Shown one piece after another: positions 11,115 to 21,017 of a DNA stretch of 64,000 nucleotides; the stretch's first letter is position 1, and every line of letters starts with the position of its first letter. The position numbers were made by a program, and so were the translations under genes. Below the pieces are notes generated by a model that worked only from the letters and a program-made list of their open reading frames with translations, was not told the DNA's origin and ran no database searches. Source of the stretch: Isoetes taiwanensis (taxonomy: Eukaryota; Streptophyta; Lycopodiopsida; Isoetales; Isoetaceae). Where the stretch lies: positions 20,134,089 to 20,198,088 of the forward strand of contig JAJEKV010000005.1 of assembly GCA_021234155.1 (NCBI GenBank), read 5' to 3'.

Positions 11115-12981
11115 TCATATTAGGCTTCTAAACGATGAAAAGTAGTTGTTTGTAGAGGTTATACTCTTGGTAAGGGTCGTAGGAAGGGAAGGCAAAGTGT
11201 AACGAAAACTACAAGACAATTCAGGAGCTTTGTAATCCTGCAAAGTATCAAGAACATCTGCCACATGCCTCATGCTTGGCCTCATTGAGCTTTGTCTATG
11301 CAAGCATTCCACAATAAGATTTGCGACCGTCTTCAACCCTTTTTCTGGACATTCATCCCTCAATTCCATGTCCAACATGCCAAACACCACCTTCGTGTCT
11401 GTAATCAAGGATCTGACCAAATCTTCTTCATCCCAGCTGCAGCTAGCGCCTCCGCTGATCAATTCCAGTAAAACTAACCCAAATCTTCTCACATTATCCC
11501 TAGCATAAGTGTCTTCAGTGCACATCACATCTCTCAAAAAATGTCTACTCTGCATGAATCAAATTTCCATACATTAGTTTCCTTCGTTCTTTTCATGTTC
11601 ATGTTCATGTTCATGCTCATGCTCATGCTCATGCTCATGCTCATGCTCATGCTCATGCTCATGCTCATGCTCATGCTCATGCTCATGCTCATAACCTTTA
11701 TGCAACTTACCAAACTCTTGCTATCTGCCTGGAAGCAATACTCAGTAAGCTTAGCATTCAGATCCTTGTCAATCAGTATGTTGGATGATCTGAAGTCTGT
11801 GTATGGAACCTGATCAAAGTTACGGTCTACAGATTAAAATATGATATGGAGGAAATTGAGGATGAAAAGTTTGATGTACGTACCAAAAATGGAGCCCTAT
11901 CATGAAGATAGGCCAGGCCTTTTGCAGCACCAAGTGCAATGTTCATTCTTGTGGACCAGCTTAATGGAGGGGCATATTGCCTTTTAGACAAAACCCTGCT
12001 CAGAGTACCATATTCACAGTGCTCATACACCAAGATCTTCCTGTTCTCATCAAGCCTTGACTGATCCCATGAAAACCCTACCAGCTTGCAAAGGTTTGGA
12101 TGAGAAAGTAATGCCACTGACCTAACTTTAGCAATCCAATCTGCAAAGTCCTGTTAAACCAGATTATCAATCAGGGTTGAACCTTAACCTTCATGTGCCT
12201 ATTCATTTTTTTTTTTTCAAATTAGAATAACTACCTGATGTGAATTCTCACTCAAACATAAAATGTTGGCTTCAATCCTACTTTCTGATGGATCATCATC
12301 AACATCCAGCCAGCATCTGTACACCTCTCCTATGCTTACTTCTCTGATGCAATATTCTGAAGAAAAATAATTACACGAGGATGCTAGATCTTGAAATGGG
12401 AATGTTTTGAGTCTTAACCATGATTCTTCAGCTGGGAATGGGGGATGTTTAGGAACTTCCTGTTTGGCATTGACAGAGAAAGATCTAAGAACTTTCGCCA
12501 GGGCTCCAAGGATCTTAACTTTAATATGTTTTTCAGTACTTTTAAGAAGGGATAAACCCTGAGGTTGGGATTTGGGAGGAAGGATGGGATCATGCTTGGC
12601 AAGAAAATGAGGCTGTGCATCAAAAAACTCTTCTTCAGGAGGAGGAGGCAGAGGAAGGGGCAAGGGGGTGCCTTCCCATTCTTGAGCATCAGAAAGCAGG
12701 GGCTCATAATCTGCAGAGGGAGTATAAAAACAGGGGCTGCTGCATGGCCATATTTTTTTGGGCACTGCATTGCCAAATCTGTTCTTAAATGCTGCAACAG
12801 GCTTGATCTTATTGCCCTGTGGCTTGACAAACTGGAAGGGATTTTTTTTGGCAAACTGGAAGGGATTTTTTTTGGCAAAAGCACGGAGGTCTGAAAAAGA
12901 ACTCAAACTCTGGGAATTATAACTAGGAACAGACTCCTTTTGAGCCTGTCCCTTCCTTCGCTGTATCGAAAACCAGCTCAT
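11115..12981 (-). CDS. RLCK-type receptor-like cytoplasmic pseudokinase, four exons
   Basis: Exons on the minus strand: 12981-12235, 12150-11884, 11809-11711 and 11549-11115. All have GT-AG borders and phase 0, giving 515 residues without a stop. Residues 1-170 are Lys/Pro-rich with a repeated AKKNPFQF. The kinase domain follows, with LRLKTFPFQDLASSCNYFSS, HPNLCKLVGFSWDQ, ILVYEHCEYGTLSRVL and LGAAKGLAYLHD as in the PBS1-like (RLCK-VII) group. Catalytic parts are degraded: the Gly loop reads CIREVSIGEVY, the ATP-binding Lys is missing, HRD is YTD (YTDFRSSNIL) and DFG is TEY (LTEYCF). It is probably a cytoplasmic signalling scaffold or decoy in immune or growth signalling. The start ATG at 12981 opens the long exon; the usual N-terminal MGNC myristoylation signal is absent. 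Confidence 0.85.
11593..11692. repeat. Hexanucleotide microsatellite in the last intron of the kinase gene
   Basis: TTCATG units give way to about 14 perfect CTCATG units (CATGAG on the gene strand). It sits in the intron between exons 3 and 4 of the pseudokinase gene. Confidence 0.95.
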
Positions 12982-15250
12982 TCCAAGTCACTTGTGAGAA
13001 AAAAAATGCTGGCCTTGACGAGAAATAATATGGGCAAGTGGGTGATGTGCGCCTCGATCGATCCTGCAGCCCCTTACAGAAAAAATTACTCCGAAAACAT
13101 GCATGTTTTAATAGAGCGCTAATCGGGGACCTAATAAACATAAGGACCCATTTAATTTCTAGATTTTTGATTTTTTAAAACAAGACGTGCCACTGCCATA
13201 GTCAACACTCCCAAGTCCCACACAATCTGTTGTTCGATGATTAACCATCTCTACGTTTCCACGTCTAGTTCATTGTCGGTGCACTCACTAACCTTGAAAC
13301 TTTTGTAGACGTATTTTTTTTTATATAGTAGTTCTAAAATAAATACGTCTCCGAGTTGGAGGCCATGTTACAATGTTAGTGTAGTGCGGTGTTATTCTAT
13401 GCAATGTTGGTGTAGTGTTCGCGTCATATGTCCTACCCAATGCTGCATATATGGGATAATGTAAAAATTGCTTCTTCTTGTTCTTATATGTCGCTCCTCG
13501 TATAAATATGCATCCAAACAAAAAGGGATTTTAAGGGGAATTTACTCAAAGACATAAGATATAATGGTTGAAGTTCAGGGCCTTAGAAAAAGGGAACAGA
13601 AAAATCTAAAAACACAACCACGATGATGCGTGTCACAAAAAAATCAAGTAAAACCATATATATTTTATTTATACAAGAAATTTATCGCGCCGCGAACATT
13701 TCTCTAGTTCCAAACATGTGAGGTTGGACCAATTTTAATGTCCAACTTGTTAAGGCAATGCCTGCCTAGTAATAGATCTTGTTTATTCGCAATGATGCAA
13801 AACACACTTGGTGTTCAAGATTCCTTCATTTCTCTTAAAAGTGGATTATAAATGTTTAAGGCATGACAAAGATTCCTTCATCTCTCCAAAAAATGGACTA
13901 TATCATGAATATTTCTCTACAATTGTTCATATTTCACGTTGATTTTGTAAATGTAACATTATTGTCATGACAGGCCAAAAAAGAAAAGAAAAGAAAAAAT
14001 AAAGCCAAGCCCCTAATAAACATGTGCTTGGTGATATGTGGAAGTACCATATTTAGAGCCGTGACATGTAGAGGTTTGATCTTATATGTCACATAAAATG
14101 TCATAACAAAAGTGAGATTGTGTGCAATGAATAGGGCTTGATCTATAAAAGCTCATATGGGTAAGATCTAAAGCATCTGCTTTGAGATCAAGTCCAAGCT
14201 GACATTTGGGGAATGAGCACCCTTGCCTATGTTATGTTGCTCATAGAATCTTTATGCAAAGTATTAAACATTGGTTTGCGATTGTAACATGGATATGGAC
14301 TTCACTATTAATTCAGTCTACATTGCTCCTAGCATGATTTATGGACTCTTATGCTCGTATGATATCAAACCCATTGGTATTTGCAATTCCTTATCCAAAT
14401 TGGACTCCCATGATGCTCGTATGATCTCAAACCCATTGGTTTGGTTTGGTCACGTATATGTTAGATTTTAATCAGTGGCAAACTGAAGAGCAGATTTTTC
14501 GGTGACTGCATAACAAATCCTGCTCGTAGTTGGCAGTTTGGCTGGATCCGCACGCGGCAGTTGCCAGTAAGAATAAATTGTTTTCATGACATCCTTTATT
14601 TTCCAAAAGTGCCGGACCCTAATGGCTTTAACTTCAGACTATGAGCTTGAAATTCTCAAATTACATTTGCATTTGTCCCTGTCTGTGCTAATACATGATG
14701 CATGATCAACCATGTTCGTGGTTGGTTATGGATCAAATTAGGCATAATAGTAGTCCCGTCATAAGAAAAGAACAGGTGAATGCCTCACATAAGAGCCTGA
14801 AGGAAAACATTGTCAGCAAATCTACGTGGGCATTGATCATCTACTGAATACTACGGATAAAATTGCCAATGTCATAAGAGCAACTAGTTCTCAAGGTCCG
14901 CAAGGGGCAATTGGTTTTGCTAGGCACACAGGTGCTGAGACAGTTCGGTGGTCTAATTGAAGAAAAAACCTGTCTGTCTGTAAGGCCATATCTGATAAAT
15001 CCAAAAAAGAAAAGAAAGGAGAAAACCGGAAACTTCTTGCTGCCATAGCTGTAGCTAGAAAACAGAGCATCCATATAGCCACAATTCGCAAGCCTAAAAA
15101 AATAAAAAGAAACCTAAAGTTCAAAGCATGAAACATGAATCGATTTTGAGGCACCCATCACGACAATGATGGCAGCATAAAGGTATTCGATCCAATTTTT
15201 GAGGGCCAGACATAGCTGGAACTGAATCCAACATGGGTGATTTGGCCCGA
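12982..15250. other. Intergenic, no gene recognised
   Basis: AT-rich. Holds the probable promoter of the minus-strand kinase gene just above 12,981. No RNA gene, repeat array or family motif seen. Confidence 0.4.
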
Positions 15251-15262
15251 ACAAGGACTTAC

Positions 15263-15730
15263 AGGGCCCAACTGCTCGAAAAAGGAGGTTCTTGGCATCG
15301 GGCCAGTGCTGTTTGATAACTTTCTTGCTGGATCGGAAATGATCACAGGATTTTTAGGCTATATAGGGGATTTTGCTGGGAAAAAATCAAAGCATTTTGA
15401 AGGCTGAAAATGGGGTTAGAGGAAAGAAATATATACCACCATGTCTTCAGGGTATCCACCAGCTCTAGCAGAGAATGACGTCTTCTTGTTGCCATAGCCA
15501 CAGTCGAAAGTAGAAAGGGAAAGCCACTTGCCTTCTGTAAGCTCCTCGCTGTGCCGTTTTGGTATGGGCAGGGCAATACATGACAAATAATAGTGAGTTC
15601 CATTTAAGGATCTTAGATGCTCATGGCCATGGCCCTCCTGGCTGTAGCTTCTACCGACTCCAGTTGCTCTACGAGCATTAGAAGAAATCGCCATCACCGG
15701 AGCACAGTATAGCTCGTTGCCAGGCGTCAA
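15263..15730 (-). CDS. Possible exons of an unrecognised gene
   Basis: A minus-strand open stretch (15,730 to about 15,420) holds MAISSNARRATGVGRSYSQE and later YGNKKTSFSARAGGYPED. A second candidate exon (15,327-15,263) has an AG acceptor and GTAAGT donor and reads KKVIKQHWPDAKNLLFRAVG. The protein-like composition and the good splice sites suggest real coding sequence. I do not recognise the family and could not join the exons into one model. The chromovirus inserted about 300 bp away may have cut this gene. Confidence 0.25.
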
Positions 15731-16039
15731 GCAAGATATTATTTCGAAACAATACGTGGCAGCTAAACATTAAAATAGATTGTGGTGTAGAAATATTATC
15801 AAGGGACAAAAAAGGAAAATTACAAACTCAATTATATATGTTGTGAAAAACTTAAACAATGCAAATAGATAGATAATAGTTAGATAGACAGGATTTTTAA
15901 TGTCCACGGAGACCAAATTGGCTATGGGACCCAAGCAATAAAAGGGGCATGAAGCCCAAAAGTACAAAAAAAGATAATGCTAATGCTAATGGTGACATAA
16001 ACAATACAAGGATTGGAAAGCCATTGATCTAAATGATTG

Positions 16040-16044
16040 CCACG
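16040..16044. repeat. Left target-site duplication of the chromovirus (CCACG)
   Basis: CCACG directly before the 5' LTR equals the five bases directly after the 3' LTR (35,515-35,519). Confidence 0.85.
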
Positions 16045-16271
16045 TTTGACGTTCCAGCACAATATACGGTCCCAGGATGTATACTGTACTGCATCGTCAT
16101 GCATACACGCCATCCTGATTGACGTGTATGCCGACGTGTAGCTAAGCAAGTAGCGCCCTAGGGGGCAACTTGCAAGTGTGTGTACAATTATCCATGTGTG
16201 CACTTTAGGCCACTTAAATAATAAGTTGGCATCTCAAGGGTTGATGGAAACCCTAGCCCTAACTTATAGCC

Positions 16272-16280
16272 TATATAAGG
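16272..16280 (+). promoter_or_regulatory. LTR TATA box
   Basis: TATATAAGG, conserved at 34,276-34,284 in the 3' LTR. It lies about 160 bp before the LTR ATG at 16,431 and probably starts the genomic and gag-pol transcript. Confidence 0.6.
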
Positions 16281-16430
16281 TATCCAAACTCTAACATTCC
16301 ATTTCCGTCCACAGGCTTCTAGAGCTCCGTTTCGCTTGCTCCAAGAGCCAATCTCGACTCCCGAAGTCTGTTTGAGCAGCCTAGCTCATCAGCTTTCCTT
16401 TCGGGTTTCGTCTTCAAGCAGTTCTGCAGC

Positions 16431-16470
16431 ATGGACGCGTTCAGAGGAGGAGGAGCAAGCCAGGAATCAG
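16431..16470 (+). CDS. Putative first coding exon of gag, inside the LTR
   Basis: ATG at 16,431 opens MDAFRGGGASQES and runs into a splice donor CAG|GTATTT at 16,470/16,471, ending in phase 1. The 3' LTR keeps the same exon (34,435-34,474, MDAFRAGGASQGS), and a diverged related LTR at 36,958 starts MDAFKEMGA. An acceptor at 28,915-28,916 restores the gag frame exactly. Splicing would therefore join this leader to gag and skip both extra cassettes. Inferred from sequence only; an alternative is that it is a short upstream ORF. Confidence 0.5.
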
Positions 16471-17525
16471 GTATTTTGCCAATTCAATAGTCTAATCCAC
16501 CTCCCAAGCATAGAGTAAGTAGGTTTAGCCTATTGAAATGCCCATAGCAGCCAGCTAGACCTCTAGATATCAAGCCATAACTAAAGAACTTAACTTCTGT
16601 GATTTAGATTAAATCTTATTCTTTAGTTCTTCTATGATATGTATTTGATGATGATCTTTGTGGAATCATTGTATTGGGAAGGGGGGTAGAGGCCCTAAAA
16701 GCCTAGTAGTTGATGCTCCTAGCTAGTCCTCTTTAATGCACTATTAAATTCGGCCTGTGTACAAGAGCCACACCTGGTTGTGGGTAGAGGGGCCAGACTG
16801 GCTTACAAGGAGGTTCATGTCCGGGCTCATGATCACGTCCCTCTGGTAGTAAAGCCTATCGGGGACTACAGTGCGGGCTTTGCATGGGTTCGACACTCTT
16901 GGGGTGGTGTACACCTTCCATGGAGTTCAGTCGAGTACGGGTAGTGGCCCTCTAGGCACCTTGAGTCCGCATGCCAGCCTCTGGTGGGAGAAATCCCTAC
17001 CTGCCCCATTGAAACTGGGGAGATGCAACCCAGGAGTAGCCCCTTTGGCTATGCATCCGGCGGGCTACAGTCAGGTTCCAAGACTTTTCAACCTACTCTG
17101 CAAAGTGTGCAATGTGGAGGGCGGATGGAGTGGACTACCCTAAGCCATGTTCTTATGCCACCAAATCCAATTGCCATGAATTGCATGCGCAATGACTTCG
17201 AGGCCCAAGCCGTCGGGTCATCCCCTTGAGTCCGAGCCTTGGGTAGGATCTCCATATGTGATGTACTGATCTCTGTTTATGCAGATATGTGGTGAGCCAT
17301 CCTTCGTGATGGTCATGTGATGTTGATGTATGTATACTTATATGTATGTTACGCTTCCGCAGCTAGGTAGGCCCTGAGGGAGACAGGGTAAAATGACCCC
17401 TTCATTCTTCCCACCGAACTTCGTCAAGGTTGCGCGATACGCGGGAGGGCCTTGTATCAAAGACGCATAGGGGATGAACTCCTTTTGTATACGGTCGGCA
17501 CCGATATGAGTAGGGGACGTCACAG

Positions 17526-17537
17526 TGGTATCAGAGC
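17526..17537 (+). other. Primer-binding site for initiator Met tRNA
   Basis: TGGTATCAGAGC one base after the 5' LTR is the usual plant site complementary to the 3' end of tRNA-iMet, which primes minus-strand cDNA. Confidence 0.9.
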
Positions 17538-17728
17538 GATGTTCTTGGAGACCAACAAAGCACTGGCCATGCTCCCAGTAGTACTAACTTAGTAGGATTC
17601 TCAAACCTCGAAAAAGTGGGAAAATTTTTTTTCTCATTTTTTTTTGTAGTATATGCTAAGCTAGTAACAGTTAGAAGAATTGAAAACCAAACTAAAAAGT
17701 TGAGCTAAATTTTGACCAAGTGAGGAAA

Positions 17729-17797
17729 TTACTCATGGTATGCGCCAGAGCATCGACCTACATTTTAGGTCAGGCCCCAGGCGCACACCATGAGTAA
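17729..17797. promoter_or_regulatory. Conserved hairpin 1 of cassette A
   Basis: Arms TTACTCATGGTATGCGCC (17,729-17,746) and GGCGCACACCATGAGTAA (17,780-17,797) are complementary except for one A/C mismatch. An inner stem GACCTA/TAGGTC sits in the loop. Four copies occur in the element. Confidence 0.85.
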
Positions 17798-17942
17798 CTT
17801 CGCCATAATCACCTTGAAACTTGATGAATTTGAACAAGATAATATGCTAGATCAAATTTTAAGGTAAGGTTTAGCTAGAATTGTATATGATACCCCTAGG
17901 AATATGTCTAGAAATTATATATTTTTAGTCAAAATGCAAAAA

Positions 17943-18009
17943 TACTCAGGGTATGCACTAGAGCCTCGACCTAAATTTTAGATCAGGCCTCTAGCGCATA
18001 CCATGAGTA
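17943..18009. promoter_or_regulatory. Conserved hairpin 2 of cassette A
   Basis: Arms TACTCAGGGTATGCACTAG (17,943-17,961) and CTAGCGCATACCATGAGTA (17,991-18,009) pair with two mismatches. Compared with hairpin 1, a C-G pair has become T-A and an A/C mismatch has become A-T, so pairing is kept despite sequence change. Confidence 0.8.
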
Positions 18010-18112
18010 ATTTTACTTAGAAAACTCTAAAGTAAGTACATGTTTTAAGTTAATATGTGACTTGACTCATAAAAATGAGCAACTTAGAATTTGACCTAAA
18101 ATTTGCCCAAAC

Positions 18113-18120
18113 TATAAATA
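18113..18120 (+). promoter_or_regulatory. TATA box of internal cassette A
   Basis: cTATAAATAGaCCC lies 110 bp before the ATG of the H3-like ORF. The same box in the same context (cTATAAATAGgCCC) precedes cassette B, and both leaders share TTTTAGGCG and CAAGAGCT segments. Confidence 0.65.
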
Positions 18121-18222
18121 GACCCAAACCCTTCTCATTTGTAGACTTTCTGCTTAGAAGTTAGCTCCGGCACTTTGAGGCGATTTTTAGGCGCAAGAGC
18201 TCCGATTGACTTGAAGTAAAGC

Positions 18223-19480
18223 ATGGCGCACACCAAACAGACTGCACGAAAGTATCGACCAGGCGAAAGAGCCAGCGCCCAAGACAGGAGGAGGATTCAG
18301 CAGCTACTTCGAGAGCAGCTTCTCGCAGAAGGACACCAACTTTCGTCAGCGGAGGAGATCACTTCCGACGAGTCCAAGGAAGAGGAGTCCAGGCAGGAAT
18401 CATTGGACGAGCTAGCCGACTTCATCAACCAGCGGTTAGACGATAGACCAGAGTCGGAGGGATCAATGGACGAAGAAACCCGCAGAGTGTACGAGGAAAT
18501 TGAGGAGGAAATACAAGAATAGGAGAGGGCAGACCGGGAGCAGGCTGCCAACGAACACTAAGAACAGAAGGAGCCCTCCCCCGAACCAACCCTGGAAGAA
18601 GAAATAGAGGCCTGGATCCAAATGCATAAGGCGAAGTCACAATGCCACAAGAAGAAAAAGACCGAGAAGAAAAGGAAGCTAGAAGAACAGGAGGCAGAAG
18701 CAAAAAAGAAGCTCAAAGGGAAGGGCAAGGAGGAGCCCAAAAGAAAACTGAAGAAGACACCCATGGTAAAAATCGTCATCAAGGAACGACAGCCCGACCA
18801 GCCAGCCCGACCAGCCACCATCTACTGACGACTCTGATGACGAGGATTACCAGCCCTTCCCCAGCGGAGACCAAGAAGTAGGGAGCTCCTCAAAACCAGT
18901 GGCCAAGGATCAGCAAATACAAGCACCCCAACCCTACCCCACGTGGGAGAAGGAGAAAGATCCGAAGAAGCCAACCCGACCTGCCCGGGAGTCGTATATG
19001 GTAGACCATCTCAGGGTCTACCAGAAGAAATTAAAAGCCTACAAGGAATACATGAAGAAGTGGGAGGCCTACAACTCCTACTATTAGGAAAACAAGGTCA
19101 CTTACATCGAGGGAGGACGGCCATCGAAGAAAAAGACTCTCAAGCCGCCTCTAGAGAAGCCAGTACCCCCCAAGAAGCCAGTAGCAAGGAAGCCTGGATC
19201 GAGACTGTCGCAAGCAGTCCAAGAGATCCGGCATTTTCAGAGAAGTTACGGCCTTCTCATCCCCCGAGCACCATTCGCCAGACTCGTCAAGGAGGTCGTA
19301 CAAGAGTTCGACACGAGCATGAGAGTCACAGGCGAAATGCTGCTAGCCTTACAGGCAACAGCAGAGCAGCAGTTGGTGCAGCATTTTGAGGACTCGAGGG
19401 CGTGCACTTTGCACGCCAAGAGAGTAACATTGATGACCAAGGACATGCACTTGGCAAGTTCTATTAAAGGAGAACGCTAA
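18223..19480 (+). pseudogene. ORF A: histone H3-like protein encoded by the retrotransposon
   Basis: Starts MAHTKQTARKYRPGE. Residues 1-10 are the H3 tail (only R2 is H; K4 and K9 kept) and YRPG equals H3 residues 41-44. An acidic then Lys-rich coiled-coil-like linker of about 300 residues follows. The last 90 or so residues (19,190-19,477, frame 2) are a complete H3 fold, with [38 protein letters not shown]-type positions and [15 protein letters not shown], ending IKGER. By hand about 43 of 86 positions equal canonical H3. Loop 1 has H3 length, not the longer CENH3 form. This copy has stops at 18,520, 18,559 and 19,085 and one frameshift near 18,780-18,828. Its own TATA box and polyadenylation signal flank it. 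Expected role: a nucleosome variant or H3 mimic acting in the nucleus. Confidence 0.9.
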
Positions 19481-19491
19481 ATCTTGTAAAT

Positions 19492-19497
19492 AATAAA
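19492..19497 (+). terminator. Polyadenylation signal of cassette A
   Basis: AATAAA 12 bp after the ORF A stop, in a T/A-rich context (TTTTGTAAATAAAAAG) typical of plant 3' ends. Confidence 0.5.
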
Positions 19498-19623
19498 TTT
19501 TGTAAATAAAAAGTTTTGTAGAACAAGTTCTAAGTTCATAAATGTTGTTAATGAGGTTGAATTAGCAGTAATTGCTTTTTGTTTTAGTTAAAATGGACTT
19601 CATATGGTCAAGGAGTGAGAATT

Positions 19624-19690
19624 TACTCACGGTATACGCCAGAGCATCGACCTAAATTTTTGGTCAGGCCCGAGGCGCACACCGTGAGTA
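19624..19690. promoter_or_regulatory. Conserved hairpin 1 of cassette B
   Basis: Arms TACTCACGGTATACGCC (19,624-19,640) and GGCGCACACCGTGAGTA (19,674-19,690). The T-A pair of hairpin A1 (CATGG/CCATG) is C-G here (CACGG/CCGTG), a compensatory change. Confidence 0.85.
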
Positions 19691-19826
19691 TTTTGCATCA
19701 AAAAGGGTCCTAACCATCTCCAAACTGGTCAAGTAAGGAGTCAATCTTGTATATCTCGGTGAGACCATCAAGTTTTGACCCTTAGTTCATCCTGTTTAGA
19801 TACGTTTTGACCAAGTAGGGCCAAAT

Positions 19827-19893
19827 TACTCACGGTATGCGCCAGGACCTCGGCCTAAATTTTAGGTCAGCCTTCTAGCGCACACCGTGAGTA
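19827..19893. promoter_or_regulatory. Conserved hairpin 2 of cassette B
   Basis: Arms TACTCACGGTATGCGC (19,827-19,842) and GCGCACACCGTGAGTA (19,878-19,893), one mismatch, with inner stem GGCCTAAA/TTTAGGTC. It is preceded by TTTTGACCAAGTAGGG, also seen before hairpin A1. Confidence 0.85.
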
Positions 19894-20087
19894 TTTTCAG
19901 CATTATCTCTTTCATGCTACCTCCAGTTGACCTCAAAATTGTTGCAATAGGTTCATTAGGTAGTCTTATTCATGCTCAGACCCTCAAATTAGTCTTCAAA
20001 TCCTCATTTTGACCTCAAAATAGGTGAGATTTGCCAAACCCAAAATTTTTTCAAGTTTTTCAAAAATTAGGGTTTTTCCCTTTTTCC

Positions 20088-20095
20088 TATAAATA
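20088..20095 (+). promoter_or_regulatory. TATA box of internal cassette B
   Basis: cTATAAATAGgCCC, 122 bp before the ORF B ATG, in the same relative position as the box of cassette A. Confidence 0.65.
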
Positions 20096-20792
20096 GGCCC
20101 CCCCATATCTCAGTTAGCATCTTACAGGTTTGCTCCCAGCTTTTAGGCGATTTTCCAAACCCCTTAGGCGCTTCAAGAGCTGTTTGCTAGTCTCATTCAG
20201 TCGAGATCAATGGCAACTACAGATTTCAGGCGCTGGTACAGCGCCAGTGCTCATGTGGCTGAGGCTGATATCAATGCCATTTTTGCAGTTTTCCAGAAGG
20301 AGATAGACATCCAAGCCATCTTGCAGACAACCCCATCCTATATGGAAGTCATGACTGAGTTCCAAGCTAAGGTAGGATCCTCCTTAGTACAACTTCCCCT
20401 TTGTACAGGATATTTTGTTTCTAAGCAATCCCTCCAAGCAGCCTTGGGTGATGTCCCGAACATTGCCAAGTACCTGAACAACAAGGTTGCTAGATTGCCA
20501 GATTACATGGTCATGACAGTTAATAGGGCGAAATATTTCTCCTATACTGCTGCCATAGCCATCTTCCTCTCTCACCGTGCCCAAAACTCAATCGGGGAAA
20601 CATCTATCCCGGCCATGGATGTAGACCCCTTAGCCTCTTCAGCAGAAGGTCAGCTCCTCTTGCAATATCAAGTGGAGCAAGGAGGAAGAGCCGAAGACGA
20701 AGAGCTCAATTCAGACGATGAAGACTACGTCGAGTTCAACCCCGACCAAGAGCAGCAACAAGCAGAGCAGGAGATACAGTCTTTTGACCAGG

Positions 20793-20796
20793 ACCT
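20793..20796. repeat. Left target-site duplication of nested transposon (ACCT)
   Basis: ACCT occurs directly outside both inverted repeats (20,793-20,796 and 27,783-27,786). Confidence 0.85.
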
Positions 20797-20818
20797 GGGT
20801 GTAAATTCTATATTGGTG
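20797..20818 (+). repeat. Left terminal inverted repeat
   Basis: 22 bp matching the reverse complement of 27,761-27,782 with one mismatch; weaker similarity continues inward (CAAAAA, AAAGCAC). Confidence 0.9.
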
Positions 20819-21017
20819 ATCAAAAAAACGCGACAGCACCCAGCACCTAAAGCACTTGGATCCCGTCAGCCTTGTGTCACGCAATTAATGCTGGCAGTTC
20901 CCGCGCCATAACCGTACGCCATAGCCATAAGCCATAGCTTCTAGTCGAACTTTCTCGCGCCATAGCCATAGCTTTTAGTCTGGGAATTTCTCGCGCCATA
21001 GCCATACCGAAAGCCAA

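Larger units (their letters stand above)
16045..17524 (+). repeat. 5' LTR
   Basis: It matches 34,049-35,514 along its length with scattered substitutions and some indels. For example, the right copy has about 26 extra bases near 34,875. The first bases read TTTGACG where the right copy has TGTGACG, so the terminal TG is mutated. The end is CGTCACA, directly followed by the primer-binding site. Confidence 0.95.

Noticed and set aside
11541-11813. Met-Leu repeat frame on the plus strand
   Set aside because: Translation of the CTCATG microsatellite in an intron of the minus-strand kinase gene.
16871-17229. Open frames inside the 5' LTR (and the same at 34,836-35,222)
   Set aside because: Present in both LTRs only as non-conserved frames with indels between copies; they are LTR sequence, not genes.
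18943-19389. 148-codon open frame within cassette A
   Set aside because: It is a shadow frame; the histone fold is in the neighbouring frame 2.
18223-19480. ORF A as a centromeric H3 (CENH3)
   Set aside because: The N-terminus has the canonical TKQTARK and loop 1 has canonical H3 length, without the extra residues of CENH3.
20210-20911. ORF B as another histone (H4, H2A or H2B)
   Set aside because: I tried hand alignment to all three folds and found no convincing match.
20912-21010. Repeats of GCGCCATAGCCATA near the left end as a CRISPR-like or satellite array
   Set aside because: Only a few irregular units within the transposon's end; more likely subterminal repeats.
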